Made by a program: the position numbers and the translations under genes
Part shown: piece after piece, positions 1 to 8,531 of the stretch
Numbering within the stretch: position 1 is the stretch's first letter
Layout of the letters: every line of letters begins with the position of its first letter
The notes under the pieces: model-generated
Told to the model about the DNA's origin: nothing
Seen by the model: the letters and a program-made list of their open reading frames with translations, nothing else
The model's database searches: none
Source of the DNA: an uncultured Collinsella sp.
GTDB taxonomy: Bacteria > Actinomycetota > Coriobacteriia > Coriobacteriales > Coriobacteriaceae
DNA length: 29,098 bases
Reading direction: 5' to 3'
Assembly: GCA_958403395.1 (NCBI GenBank)
Contig: CATXXF010000026.1
Span: forward strand, 1 to 29,098

Positions 1-6
1 CAGTCC

Positions 7-34
7 GGACCGCCCCGCGGTCCAACTTTCTGTC
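7..34 (+). terminator. possible intrinsic terminator of a gene left of the window
   Basis: A perfect 7-bp stem (GGACCGC / GCGGTCC, 7-13 with 17-23) closes a 3-nt loop and is followed by a moderately T-rich stretch. It would end a plus-strand gene lying outside the window. The T-tract is weak and the upstream gene is not visible. Confidence 0.35.
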
Positions 35-102
35 CGCACCCCCTTTAAAGCCCCGTGACTTTAATTTAGGGACTATTCCACCGCAACTTATTGGGAGGTT
101 AG

Positions 103-1647
103 CTAGTCCTTGGGTGTCCAGGACCAGAAGAAGTTGATAAGGGCCACACGCGAGGCGGTACCGGCCTTTTTGTTGATCGAGGAAATGTGGCGATAGAGCG
201 TGGAGCGCGAAAGAAAGAGCGTTGTGGCGATGTCCTGAACGCTCTGGTCCGAAACGACCAAGACCTCAAGAATATCGCGCTCGCGCTCTGTAAGCCCAAA
301 GGTGGCGACGAAGGCATCAAGGCGTTCATCGGACGTGAGCTCCGCTGTCTCCACGGGCTCGGGGTCGGAGCATGTGGGCGCAAGATCCCCACCAAGATCG
401 TCGGTGGCAAGCGGCAGTCCGTCCCGCATCGCGGCATCATCGGCTCGTTGCCCCAACTGCCCCAGCAGCGTAATCGCAATGCCCACAAACATCACGAGCG
501 CCGCACCGACCGCAGCCAGCACATTTTGACTCGAGATAATCGCCACTGCCGGCGCCGTCACGAACATCGAGCACACGTTGTTGACGACGCGACCCATGCA
601 CGGCCAAAAATATGACCAGCGCGCATAGAGCGAGACGGCGGCATATTTTGTGGTAAAGAACACCACGAAAAAGCCCGAGCCCAGATAAAAGATGATCGTG
701 GCAGCAAGCTCGTTGCCGCCATTGCCATCGACGATGAGCACAAAGAACGAAAGCGTGGACAGTATGGCGGCACATGTCATGCCGATATTCATATACGAGC
801 GGCCGTGCAGGTCAAATAGTGCGCCAGCGACCAACGAGCTCACGACAAGCAGCAGGCGCGGCCAATCGCCCAAATCGACGGCTCCGACAGCATGCAGGGT
901 CGTGAAGCCCGCGTTGAGAGCGGCGAATACGCCGGAAAGATACGCCGTCGCCACGGTCAGGCGAACTACGGCGCGACGGAATGCCGCCTTTGCCTCGGGA
1001 TCGTCATGCCACTTGGCGCCATATTCCAGAGCATCTACCGAAAGCCCGGCAGCACTGGGTTCAAAGTTGGGATTGGACTCGTCGCGCAGCTTGGCGCGTC
1101 GGGCACCGTGGAGCAACGCCACCTGCGCGATCGCGCAGACGACCAGAACAGCCTGCTGAGGAATGCCGGCAGGCATCACCATGTGGTTGAGCACCTGCAC
1201 CAGAACGCCCATGGCGTAGGAAAGTGCAGCCGCACGCGCCAAGCAGGGCGTCCGTGCAAAGCGCCGCGCAAAGTTTGCATGGGCAGTCGATCCGCAGTAG
1301 CCCAGCGCGCAGCACGCCACCAAACCGCCGGCAATTACCACCTCAACCTGAACCGCCATAATCAACAGCAGCAATGCCGCCACCAGCAAAACGCCCGTAA
1401 CGTCACTCGTTGCTTCAATGGCATGGGGACGGCGATAGTACAGAATAGGACGCACAAAAAAGCCAATCACGCTCGCGCCGATAACAAGGCTCTCATAAAT
1501 AACGACCTCGTCCGGAGACACGAACTCGGCCATGCGCGCATCAAAAAGATACTCGCACGCCAAAAACGTGAAGAAGAACAGCGCCAGGCATATAATCTCC
1601 CGAATGCCCCGACGCAGATATGCGGTTGTGTCTCCCATATCCCTCAT
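103..1647 (-). CDS. LuxR-family regulator with polytopic membrane N-terminus
   Basis: About 514 residues. Roughly the first 390 residues are strongly hydrophobic and form about twelve membrane segments, like an MFS-type sensor domain. After an acidic linker the last ~65 residues form a LuxR-type helix-turn-helix (LTERERDILEVL, then IATTLFLSRSTLYRHISSIN). Membrane-bound LuxR regulators of this design are abundant in Coriobacteriia (Eggerthella, Gordonibacter, Collinsella) and are thought to sense a ligand through the membrane part; the ligand here is unknown. I chose ATG 1647 because the longer frame opens with a TTG at 1668 with no Shine-Dalgarno, whereas ATG 1647 follows GGGGG; ATG 1638 is also possible. 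It is transcribed away from the zinc-ribbon cluster, and any partner gene would lie left of the window. Family assignment is firm; the function is not known. Confidence 0.88.
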   Translation of the reverse strand: MRDMGDTTAYLRRGIREIICLALFFFTFLACEYLFDARMAEFVSPDEVVIYESLVIGASVIGFFVRPILYYRRPHAIEATSDVTGVLLVAALLLLIMAVQVEVVIAGGLVACCALGYCGSTAHANFARRFARTPCLARAAALSYAMGVLVQVLNHMVMPAGIPQQAVLVVCAIAQVALLHGARRAKLRDESNPNFEPSAAGLSVDALEYGAKWHDDPEAKAAFRRAVVRLTVATAYLSGVFAALNAGFTTLHAVGAVDLGDWPRLLLVVSSLVAGALFDLHGRSYMNIGMTCAAILSTLSFFVLIVDGNGGNELAATIIFYLGSGFFVVFFTTKYAAVSLYARWSYFWPCMGRVVNNVCSMFVTAPAVAIISSQNVLAAVGAALVMFVGIAITLLGQLGQRADDAAMRDGLPLATDDLGGDLAPTCSDPEPVETAELTSDERLDAFVATFGLTERERDILEVLVVSDQSVQDIATTLFLSRSTLYRHISSINKKAGTASRVALINFFWSWTPKD

Positions 1648-1831
1648 GGTTAACCCCCAGCCGCTCAATTGTCTGGAAAACTATTTTAATAAAGAACCAG
1701 TCTCAATATCGAAGCCGAGCTCGAAATGCTGCAAATTTGACCCCAGCCGTTCACGTCACACCGCGGTTTTGAGCCTCATGGACCAGAAGGGACACGCGCG
1801 GCCTCTAGCTCGGCAAGGAGTGTCTCCAGCT

Positions 1832-1885
1832 GCCACTCATTTAAGTACGTCCCCAATGAGTGGCCGAAGAACGTCCCCAACGACT
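1832..1885 (-). repeat. REP-like hairpin with GGGGACGT loop plus a half unit
   Basis: GCCACTCATT (1832-1841) pairs perfectly with AATGAGTGGC (1855-1864). Read on the minus strand, the 13-nt loop is GGGGACGTACTTA. Directly beside it, 1865-1885 carries a second GTTGGGGACGTTCTT core (minus strand) whose stem is not completed. The same loop with a different but still perfectly paired stem occurs at 22035-22063, so this looks like a dispersed structured repeat. Confidence 0.65.
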
Positions 1886-1960
1886 AGTCAAAATGGGCCA
1901 TGTGTCCCAGTTGTGGAGACTCCTTGAGCCGTCTGGGTATCGTGAAAGATCGCGTACTCC

Positions 1961-2001
1961 CCCATCATCAAAAGTGACACACGCTACCTGTTGATGGGAG
2001 G
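1961..2001 (+). promoter_or_regulatory. hairpin covering part of the ribosome-binding site
   Basis: CCCATCA (1961-1967) is perfectly complementary to TGATGGG (1992-1998). The right arm overlaps the GGGAGG Shine-Dalgarno (1996-2001) of the gene starting at 2007. If transcription starts upstream of 1961, the fold could reduce translation initiation. No promoter was identified to confirm that the whole hairpin is transcribed. Confidence 0.35.
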
Positions 2002-2006
2002 CAGCC

Positions 2007-2744
2007 ATGGGCTTCTTTGACAAGATGTTCGAGAAGAAAGAGTGCGCGATTTGCGGTACCGAGCTGGGACTTTTGGGAAAGACCAAGATCCACGAAGGCT
2101 ACCTGTGCAAAGAGTGCGCCGGCAAGCTCTCCCCCTACTTCCACGGCTATCGCTCCAGCACCGCGGACGATATCCGCGAGCAACTCGCCTACCGCGAGGC
2201 CAATGCCGAGCGCCTGGCCTCGTTCAACCCCACGCGCACGCTCTCTGCCGGGCGCACCAACATCATGCTCGACGAAGACGCGGGCCTGCTGATCATTACC
2301 TCGCAGAGCCGCTGGCGCGACGCCAACCCCGACATCATCGAGTTCTCGCAGGTACTCGGCTGCGATATGGATATCGACGAGCATCGCACCGAGATCTATC
2401 GCGAGACCAAAGACGGCGAGCGCGAGAGCTATAACCCGCCGCGCTACGACCTGGATTACGACTTTAATCTGACCATCCACGTCAACACGCCGTACTTTAC
2501 CGAAATCAACCTGCGCGTGAACGACTCCACCATCGAGCAGCGCGGTTCCATCGAATACCGCGAGGCCAAGCGCCAGGCAACCGAGGTCCGCGACGCGCTA
2601 GTGCAGCTGCGCCAGGAAACGCGCGACAGCGTCGTGGCCGCCAAGGCCCCCAAGACCGCGGTCACCTGTCCCTTCTGCGGTGCAACCACCATTCCCGATG
2701 CCAGTGGGCGCTGCGAATACTGCGGCGGCGCCATCGGCGCATAG
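2007..2744 (+). CDS. DUF4428-type protein with two zinc ribbons
   Basis: 245 residues, no signal peptide or membrane segment. The N-terminus is a treble-clef-like zinc site (C13xxC16 ... C34xxC37, followed by AGKLSPYF) typical of DUF4428. A middle domain (about 75-200) is rich in beta strands and resembles the conserved body of these proteins. The C-terminus has a second short zinc ribbon (C221xxC224 ... C236xxC239). The start follows GGGAGG at good distance. The next gene begins 24 nt after the stop, so it probably heads a polycistronic unit with 2769, 4140 and perhaps 5462. DUF4428 proteins often sit beside SPFH/zinc-ribbon genes in Gram-positive bacteria, but no biochemical role is established. 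Family confident; function unknown. Confidence 0.85.
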   Translation: MGFFDKMFEKKECAICGTELGLLGKTKIHEGYLCKECAGKLSPYFHGYRSSTADDIREQLAYREANAERLASFNPTRTLSAGRTNIMLDEDAGLLIITSQSRWRDANPDIIEFSQVLGCDMDIDEHRTEIYRETKDGERESYNPPRYDLDYDFNLTIHVNTPYFTEINLRVNDSTIEQRGSIEYREAKRQATEVRDALVQLRQETRDSVVAAKAPKTAVTCPFCGATTIPDASGRCEYCGGAIGA

Positions 2745-2768
2745 CCTCCGGCAGCGAAAGGACCGATC

Positions 2769-4091
2769 ATGGCCTTCGAGAGCGTTAACTATCAGTGCCC
2801 TGCCTGCGGTGGCCCCTTGCATTTTGCAAGCGCCGAGCAAAAGCTCGTCTGCGACTACTGTGACTCGCGCTTTGAAGTCGAAGAAGTCGAGGCCCTCTAT
2901 CGCGAGCGCCAGGACAAGGCAGATGCCAAAGCCGATGCCGCAGCCGCGGCCCCCAAGCCTGCTGTCGACGATGCCGTGCAGGAGCTGGCTCAAAACGCCG
3001 GTTACATCTGCTCGTCGTGCGGCGCCGAGCTCGTGTCCGACGGCACCGTCGCTGTCACCACCTGCCCGTACTGCGGCAACTCCGCCGTAGCGCCCGGTCA
3101 GCTTTCGGGCGACTTCTCGCCCGACCTGGTGATTCCATTTAAGCTCGGGCGCGATGACGTCACGGCCGCACTCAAGGAACACTACAAGGGCAAGATCTTG
3201 CTGCCCAAGAGCTTTGTCACCGGCAACCACATCGACGAGGTCCAAGGTGTCTACGTGCCGTTTTGGCTCTACGGTGCCCGCGTTGACGGCGAAGTGTACT
3301 TTGACGCGACCAACGAGACCGTGACCGAGGAATCCGACCGCACCGTCACGACCACCGACCACTACGATGCCTATCGCAAGGGCAATATCTCGTTTAAGCA
3401 CGTGCCCGTCGACGGATCGTCCAAGATGCCCGACGGCCACATGGACGCCATCGAGCCGTTTGACTACGGCGCACTGCGTCCGTTCTCGGTCGCATATATG
3501 CCCGGCTACATCGCCAACCGTTACGACGAGGACTGCGAGACCTGCAAGGCGCGCGCCGAGCGCCGTATGAAAGAAAGCACGATCTCGGCCCTGCGCGAGA
3601 CCGTCGTCGACGAATACGACGATGCTACGGTCGAAAGCAAGCAGCTCGACTACACCTGGGAAGACAGCGACTACGCCCTGTTCCCCGTCTGGATGCTCTC
3701 CACCTCGTGGAACGGCAAGAGCTACCTGTTTGCCATGAACGGCCAGACCGGCCGCTTGGTCGGCGAGCTCCCCTGCTCCAAGCCCAAGCTCGCCATCGCC
3801 TCGGTGCTGTTCTTCGTGATCGGATTTATCCTCTCCCAGATTCTCTTTATGGGGGAATACGCCTTCGATCCGGATTACCTCACCTTTGATATCGAGGGCA
3901 TCCTCATCAACGTCATCGCGCCGCTGATCATCGTGATTATCGGAGACGTGCTACTGGTAGGCCAGCTCAAGACGGCCAACGAAGCAACCCATGCCGATGA
4001 GTATTGTGGCGAGCTCGACCTGACCGAGAAGCACGACACCTTCAGCCACACCGAGACCACCGTTGTCATGAAAGACGACAAGGACGACTAA
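2769..4091 (+). CDS. TFIIB-type zinc-ribbon membrane protein (YdjG-like)
   Basis: 440 residues. It opens with one zinc ribbon (C10xxC13 ... C28xxC31), then a charged Ala/Lys/Asp linker, then a second ribbon (C81xxC84 ... C99xxC102). A long soluble region includes a VYVPFWLYGARVDG segment typical of this family, which databases often mislabel as 'primosomal protein N-prime'. Two hydrophobic helices near the C-terminus (about 337-363 and 378-402) anchor it, followed by an acidic/lysine tail. The start has AAAGGA. By position and architecture it matches the YdjG-type protein of the Bacillus pspA-ydjGHI envelope-stress operon, where such proteins recruit PspA and the SPFH protein to the membrane. 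A similar scaffold role here is inference. It is not expected to be a helicase or transcription factor. Confidence 0.82.
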   Translation: MAFESVNYQCPACGGPLHFASAEQKLVCDYCDSRFEVEEVEALYRERQDKADAKADAAAAAPKPAVDDAVQELAQNAGYICSSCGAELVSDGTVAVTTCPYCGNSAVAPGQLSGDFSPDLVIPFKLGRDDVTAALKEHYKGKILLPKSFVTGNHIDEVQGVYVPFWLYGARVDGEVYFDATNETVTEESDRTVTTTDHYDAYRKGNISFKHVPVDGSSKMPDGHMDAIEPFDYGALRPFSVAYMPGYIANRYDEDCETCKARAERRMKESTISALRETVVDEYDDATVESKQLDYTWEDSDYALFPVWMLSTSWNGKSYLFAMNGQTGRLVGELPCSKPKLAIASVLFFVIGFILSQILFMGEYAFDPDYLTFDIEGILINVIAPLIIVIIGDVLLVGQLKTANEATHADEYCGELDLTEKHDTFSHTETTVVMKDDKDD

Positions 4092-4139
4092 GCAATCCAA
4101 CCAATACCACCCGGCCTTTGACGAGAAAGGAAGATCACC

Positions 4140-5381
4140 ATGGGACTCTTGAAAGCTGGATTGGGAGCTGCCGGCGGCGTCATGGCCGACCAGTGGAAGG
4201 AATTTATCTACTGCGAATCGATGCCTGCCGACGTCTTGGCCTGCAAGGGCAGCAAACGTACCGGTGGCCGCAGCTCCAACACGCGCGGCGAGGACAACGT
4301 CATCTCCAACGGCTCGGTCATCGCCGTCAACGACGGCCAGGGCATGCTCGTGGTGCAAAACGGCAAGATCATCGAAGTCGCGCTGGAGCCCGGTGAGTTC
4401 GTCTTCGATACCGGCAGCGAGCCGAGCGTCTTTAGCGGCAACCTGGGCGACTCCATCAAGGAGACCTTCGCCAATATCGGCAGCCGCTTTACCTTTGGCG
4501 GCGACGCGGGCAAGGACCAGCGTGTTTACTTCATCAACACCAAGGAGATCATCGGCAACAAGTACGGCACCGCCTCGCCCGTGCCCTTCCGCGTGGTCGA
4601 TAACAACATTGGCCTGGACGTCGACATCTCCGTGCGCTGCAACGGCGAGTATTCGTACCGCATCACCAACCCGCTGCTGTTCTACACCAACGTATGCGGC
4701 AACGTGACCGATAGCTACACGCGCGACAAGATCGACAGCCAGCTTAAGTCCGAGCTGCTCACCGCCCTGCAGCCCGCCTTTGCCAAGATCTCGGAGATGG
4801 GCATCCGCTACAGTGCCATCCCCGGCCACACCACCGAGCTCGCCCGCGCGCTCAACGAGGTCCTCTCTGCCGACTGGCGCGACCTGCGCGGCGTCGAGAT
4901 CGTGAGTTTTGGCGTCAACTCCATCGCCGCCTCGCAAGAAGACGAGCAGATGATCAAGGACCTACAGAAGGCCGCAGTCATGCGCGATCCCACCATGGCG
5001 GCCGCCAACATCGCCAGCGCCCAGAGCGACGCGATGCGCGCGGCAGCGGCCAACCCCAACGGCGCGATGGCAGGCTTTATGGGCATGGGCATGGCAGGTG
5101 GCATGGGCGGCATGAACGCTAGCCAGCTGTTCGCCGCCGGTCAGGCACAGCAGCAGGCCGCCCCGCAGCCGGCTCCGGCTCCCGCCCCGGCACCGGCACC
5201 CGCTGCCGCACCTGCGGCCGGCGCATGGACCTGCAGCTGCGGCGCCACCAACACCGGCAAGTTCTGCTCCGAGTGCGGCAGCCCCGCACCCGCCCCGGCA
5301 CCGGCCAAGTGGTTCTGCCCCAACTGCGGTAGCGAAAACGGCGGCAAGTTCTGCAGCAACTGCGGAACGCCCAGGCCCTAG
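4140..5381 (+). CDS. SPFH / virion-core-like protein with C-terminal zinc ribbons (YdjI-like)
   Basis: 413 residues. The N-terminus (MGLLKAGLGAAGG then ADQWKEFIYCESMPADVL) and the following SPFH/band-7 body (to about 290) match the 'SPFH domain / virion core protein' family represented by Bacillus YdjI. A Gly/Met/Ala-rich stretch (about 300-325) and an Ala-Pro linker lead to two zinc ribbons: C365, C367, C376, C379 and C393, C396, C405, C408. SPFH proteins form ring-like oligomers at membranes; YdjI works with YdjGH and PspA in Bacillus. The start has AAAGGAAG and lies 48 nt after the previous gene. Four proteins of this locus or their neighbours carry zinc ribbons, suggesting zinc-dependent assembly, but that is inference. 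No pspA homologue is present in the window. Confidence 0.87.
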   Translation: MGLLKAGLGAAGGVMADQWKEFIYCESMPADVLACKGSKRTGGRSSNTRGEDNVISNGSVIAVNDGQGMLVVQNGKIIEVALEPGEFVFDTGSEPSVFSGNLGDSIKETFANIGSRFTFGGDAGKDQRVYFINTKEIIGNKYGTASPVPFRVVDNNIGLDVDISVRCNGEYSYRITNPLLFYTNVCGNVTDSYTRDKIDSQLKSELLTALQPAFAKISEMGIRYSAIPGHTTELARALNEVLSADWRDLRGVEIVSFGVNSIAASQEDEQMIKDLQKAAVMRDPTMAAANIASAQSDAMRAAAANPNGAMAGFMGMGMAGGMGGMNASQLFAAGQAQQQAAPQPAPAPAPAPAPAAAPAAGAWTCSCGATNTGKFCSECGSPAPAPAPAKWFCPNCGSENGGKFCSNCGTPRP

Positions 5382-5400
5382 CCCCTCTACCTGGAAATTG

Positions 5401-5430
5401 GCGGGGGTTCCGCCACCCCCGCATTTGCTT
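5401..5430 (+). terminator. intrinsic terminator or attenuator
   Basis: GCGGGGGT (5401-5408) pairs perfectly with ACCCCCGC (5415-5422), followed by ATTTGCTT. It lies 20 nt after the SPFH stop and only 32 nt before the ribosome-binding site of the lipoprotein gene, leaving no room for a promoter. It is therefore more likely a partial terminator setting relative expression. Confidence 0.6.
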
Positions 5431-5461
5431 CTGTGGGTTTCGTTCGATAAAGGAGGACACC

Positions 5462-6304
5462 ATGAAGGCAACGTTCAAAAAGTCCGTACTCGCATTTCTG
5501 ACATGCGTCCTGGCGCTCGCCTTTGCCCTGACGGGCTGCAGCGGCGGCGGCAAAGACCCCAAGACCAACTTCGTCGGCAGCTGGCAGTACTCGGGTGGAA
5601 CCTTGGACGGCGAAGAGCTCACCGATGAGTACATGGATATGCTCAAGGAGTGGGGCCTCAACTGTATCCTGATCCTCGACGAAGACGGCACGGGCGTCCT
5701 CGACATGTTCCTTGAGGTCGCTGACCTGAAATGGGAGGCCAAGGACGCCACCACCGTAACGATTACCGCCGAAGATGAGTCGCACGACCTGAAGCTCAAG
5801 GACGACAAGCTCGTCCTCGAGGTGGAAGGCGACAAGCTTATCTTTACGAAGTCCGACAAGGATCTGTCCGGTACGGTGAAGAAGGATCGCGAGGCGGCCG
5901 AGAAGGAAGAGGAGATCGATGAGGCCGTCGAAGACGACGACGTCCAGAGCATCGAAATCTCCCCCGCCGTCACCGTCGCCGATGACGACCTGTGCACCAT
6001 CACCATCACCGAGAAGTTCAAGGACGACTGGGACGACATCGGCTTTGTCGTCAACATCACCAACAAGAGCGACAAGGACCTGACCTTCTACGCTCCTTCC
6101 GGCAAGACCAACGTCAACGGCACCATGAAGGAACCCTGGTTCTCGGCTCACCTGATGCCCGGCACCAACGCCACCGAGGAATTCACGTTCTCGAGCGGCG
6201 AGCTTGACAGCCTTGACGACCTCGTCAATACGACCATCGGCATCGACGCCTACCTGACCGATTCCTACGAGGACGTCGCCTCCTACAGCGCAACCATCGC
6301 GTAA
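5462..6304 (+). CDS. secreted lipoprotein of unknown function
   Basis: 280 residues. A classic lipoprotein signal is visible: KK at 6-7, a hydrophobic core 8-24 and a lipobox L-T-G-C with lipidated C26, then a Gly-rich spacer. The first half (about 36-145) reads like a beta-rich lipocalin-type domain (VGSWQYSGG, then alternating strands ending in DKLIFTKSD). An acidic, probably coiled linker (about 146-165) leads to a second beta-sandwich domain (about 170-280) resembling Ig-like/DUF4352-type extracellular modules (VVNITNKSDKDLTF). A very strong AAAGGAGG ribosome-binding site precedes the ATG. It ends the zinc-ribbon/SPFH cluster and may report on or stabilise the envelope, but no specific function can be read from the sequence. 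Confidence 0.85.
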   Translation: MKATFKKSVLAFLTCVLALAFALTGCSGGGKDPKTNFVGSWQYSGGTLDGEELTDEYMDMLKEWGLNCILILDEDGTGVLDMFLEVADLKWEAKDATTVTITAEDESHDLKLKDDKLVLEVEGDKLIFTKSDKDLSGTVKKDREAAEKEEEIDEAVEDDDVQSIEISPAVTVADDDLCTITITEKFKDDWDDIGFVVNITNKSDKDLTFYAPSGKTNVNGTMKEPWFSAHLMPGTNATEEFTFSSGELDSLDDLVNTTIGIDAYLTDSYEDVASYSATIA

Positions 6305-6356
6305 CGGCAGACACCGATAGCCGCGGATTGGCGGACACATCCGCGCACATGCCAGA

Positions 6357-6397
6357 CGGGGCCGCAGGAGTTGATCCTGCGGCCCCGCCGCTTTATG
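6357..6397. terminator. bidirectional terminator between convergent genes
   Basis: A 13-bp perfect stem (6357-6369 with 6375-6387; core GGGGCCGCAGGA) has a 5-nt loop. It sits between the lipoprotein stop at 6304 and the stop of the convergent response regulator at 6415. The plus-strand tail is CCGCTTTAT; the other side lacks a T-tract. Confidence 0.8.
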
Positions 6398-6414
6398 CCG
6401 ATGCGTAGAGAGCG

Positions 6415-7035
6415 CTAGCGCTCCATGTTGGGAACGATGCTACCCTCCGTTACTGCGCGCACGGCCAAGCGCATGATGTTGTCGTAGCCGGTCTTATTGA
6501 GAATCTCCGAGATGCGGCGTTTGATGGTGCCCTCGCTCATAAACAGCTCGGCCGCGATCTCGCGGCGGCTCTTACCCTCGCAGGCAAGGCGCAAGATCGA
6601 CAGCTCGACATCGTCGAGGGCCGCCGTGCCCGAGAAGATGCTCTCGGGCGGCTTGGGAAACGTGCAGTAACCCGCCAGCGTGGAGCGCATCACGGCGAAA
6701 AGCTCGTCGATACCGACGTTCTTGTACACAAAGCTGTCGACGCCCGCCTCGCGTGCCTGGTCCACAAAGGTGATCTCGGGCATACCCGTCATGATAATGA
6801 CGCGGCACTCGGGCAGTTGTTCTTTGATGCGCGCCGCCGCCACGATGCCGTTGGAATCATGCTCGGTGCATACGTCCATCAGTATCATGTCCGGGCGCTC
6901 CTTGAGCGCGACACCCAAGGCCTCGGAGGCATCGGCGATCGCGGCGACGACGGTCATATCGGGCTGGTCACCGACGGAGCGCGCGAGGCTCTCGCGCAAG
7001 ATAGCCTGGTCTTCGACGATTAACACGCGAATCAT
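6415..7035 (-). CDS. NarL/FixJ-type response regulator
   Basis: 206 residues. The receiver domain (1-120) has acidic residues E8/D9, the phospho-acceptor D54 in ILMDV, a T at the switch position (IIMTG) and the conserved K in VYKNVG. The DNA-binding domain (about 140-200) is LuxR/GerE-type: LRLACEGKSRREIAAELFMSEGTIKRRISEI. The start has AAAGGAGAAG. Its ATG overlaps the TGA of the upstream kinase gene as ATGA (7032-7035), so the two are translationally coupled and form a cognate pair. Targets are unknown; NarL-type regulators bind as phosphorylated dimers. Confidence 0.95.
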   Translation of the reverse strand: MIRVLIVEDQAILRESLARSVGDQPDMTVVAAIADASEALGVALKERPDMILMDVCTEHDSNGIVAAARIKEQLPECRVIIMTGMPEITFVDQAREAGVDSFVYKNVGIDELFAVMRSTLAGYCTFPKPPESIFSGTAALDDVELSILRLACEGKSRREIAAELFMSEGTIKRRISEILNKTGYDNIMRLAVRAVTEGSIVPNMER

Positions 7036-8531
7036 GAACTTCTCCTTTGGACCGTGGCGCTGGAGGCGAGCGGGATGGACACCGTAAGCGTGAAGGGCGG
7101 GGCGGTGTGGACTTCCAGGCTGCCGCCCAGATTCTGTGCGACATGCCTCATACCTGGGATACCCGTTCCCTCGCGATACGATACGGGTGCAGGCGCGCCG
7201 TCGTTAGAAACGACCATCCGCGCAACAGCGCCGTCTTCCGCCCCCTCCTGCCACAGGCGCACATGGACCTGATGGGCCTGTGCATGCTTGGTGGCATTGG
7301 TCGAGGCTTCGCGGATAATCTGTAGAAAGGCTGCGGCGACGCGCGCGTCGCTTGGTAGCTCGCCCTCCACATCGATCTGCACGCTCACTAGGCCAAAGGC
7401 ATGGACGATATCGCCCAGTTGCTCTGCCGGTTCGGTGTCGCCCCCGCTGCGCAGATCGGCAGCGATTGAGCGCAGCAGCGGGTCGATCTGCTCGAGTGAC
7501 TCGTCATCCAGGCGCCCCTCCTCCAGATAACGATGGAGGATGGACAGGCGCTGCCCGATCACGTCGTGCACGCGAGCGCGCATACGCAGATAGGCCGCAT
7601 TGTCAGCAACTTTTTTGACTTCTTCGATCTGGGCTTGGAGCTCTTGGCCCGCAAGCTCAAGCAGGTGGTTGGCTTGCGCTAGGCGATCATGGGCATACGC
7701 ATGCTCTGTTACATCCAGACCGATAATGCGCTCGAAGAGGCGGCCCGAAACCATAACGTCATCGTGCACGAACAAGCGAATCTCGGCGGGAGAAACCTCG
7801 ACCACAACGCGCGCCTCACCAAAACGGTCCAGATTAATCCGCACACGGTTCCTGCTGCTTTCGGGCATTTGCATGCTGAGTTTGCGCAGGTCGTTCCATG
7901 TACCGCTCATATCGCCTAGGTCGGTGGGCATATGAAGCTCCACCAGGTTTTTGCGCATGCAGCGGTTCATGAGCAGCGGACGGCCCCTCGGGTCCAGATA
8001 CAGGATGCCCACGGGAATCACGTTGATGGTTTCGATCGTCGAGAACGCGGTGATATCCTCCTGGCGGTTGCGGACATCCATCAAGAGCGCCGCAATGGAG
8101 CGGAACAGGAAAAACGCTCCCTCTGCGATAAGGACAACGGTCCACGCCGAGCCCATGGCAAAAACCACCGGCGGCGTCACGGCGGCAACGAGCAACAGTT
8201 CGGCCAGCATGACGGGGCGACGATAGTGCACCATAAGCACCACGCCGTAGGCAAAGATCGCGGCATTGAGCCACAACGCTCCGCCCATTGCCCTGGCGCA
8301 AACGTCAAGCGGCGCCACCAGATACGAGCCAGACGACGCGAACAAGACGAGCGCCGAAATAACTAGGTGAAGCACAAGGCTCGCCTCGTAGGCACAAATC
8401 ACCTTACGGTTATAGGACGAGCGGCGCGATGCGATGAGCGGGACGTGAATCGTCTGCAGACACGCAGCCAGGGCAAAGACAACATCGAGCGCAACGATTT
8501 GGGGAAGAATGAGCGAAATCTGCATCGTCAC
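7032..8531 (-). CDS. membrane sensor histidine kinase (NarL/DesK-like class)
   Basis: 499 residues. About five to six membrane helices (5-150) are followed by a PAS-like region (165-275) and a coiled linker (285-312). The dimerisation/phospho-acceptor helix carries H322 in ARVHDVIGQRLS, the H-D-x-x-GQRL form of the HisKA_3 class that partners NarL-type regulators. The ATPase domain has an N box (E408 and N412 in REASTNATKHA), a D box (SNDG, 442-445) and a G box (GTGIPGMRHV, from 455). The GTG start overlaps the upstream TGA as GTGA; an ATG two codons later (8525) is an alternative. It phosphorylates the regulator encoded immediately downstream. The stimulus cannot be inferred from the sequence. 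Confidence 0.93.
   Translation of the reverse strand: MTMQISLILPQIVALDVVFALAACLQTIHVPLIASRRSSYNRKVICAYEASLVLHLVISALVLFASSGSYLVAPLDVCARAMGGALWLNAAIFAYGVVLMVHYRRPVMLAELLLVAAVTPPVVFAMGSAWTVVLIAEGAFFLFRSIAALLMDVRNRQEDITAFSTIETINVIPVGILYLDPRGRPLLMNRCMRKNLVELHMPTDLGDMSGTWNDLRKLSMQMPESSRNRVRINLDRFGEARVVVEVSPAEIRLFVHDDVMVSGRLFERIIGLDVTEHAYAHDRLAQANHLLELAGQELQAQIEEVKKVADNAAYLRMRARVHDVIGQRLSILHRYLEEGRLDDESLEQIDPLLRSIAADLRSGGDTEPAEQLGDIVHAFGLVSVQIDVEGELPSDARVAAAFLQIIREASTNATKHAQAHQVHVRLWQEGAEDGAVARMVVSNDGAPAPVSYREGTGIPGMRHVAQNLGGSLEVHTAPPFTLTVSIPLASSATVQRRSS

Larger units (their letters stand above)
1648..2006. other. divergent intergenic region with REP-like hairpin
   Basis: This 359-nt gap separates a minus-strand and a plus-strand gene, so it must carry both promoters. 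The stretch 1678-1712 is AT-rich and could hold the minus-strand promoter, but no clean -35/-10 pair is visible. A REP-like hairpin and a partial second unit lie at 1832-1885, and a hairpin overlapping the ribosome-binding site of the next gene at 1961-1998. I see no coding potential beyond chance frames. Confidence 0.6.

Noticed and set aside
5119..6075. 318-codon minus-strand frame, Ser/Arg-rich
   Set aside because: Antisense to the SPFH C-terminus and the lipoprotein, both well supported.
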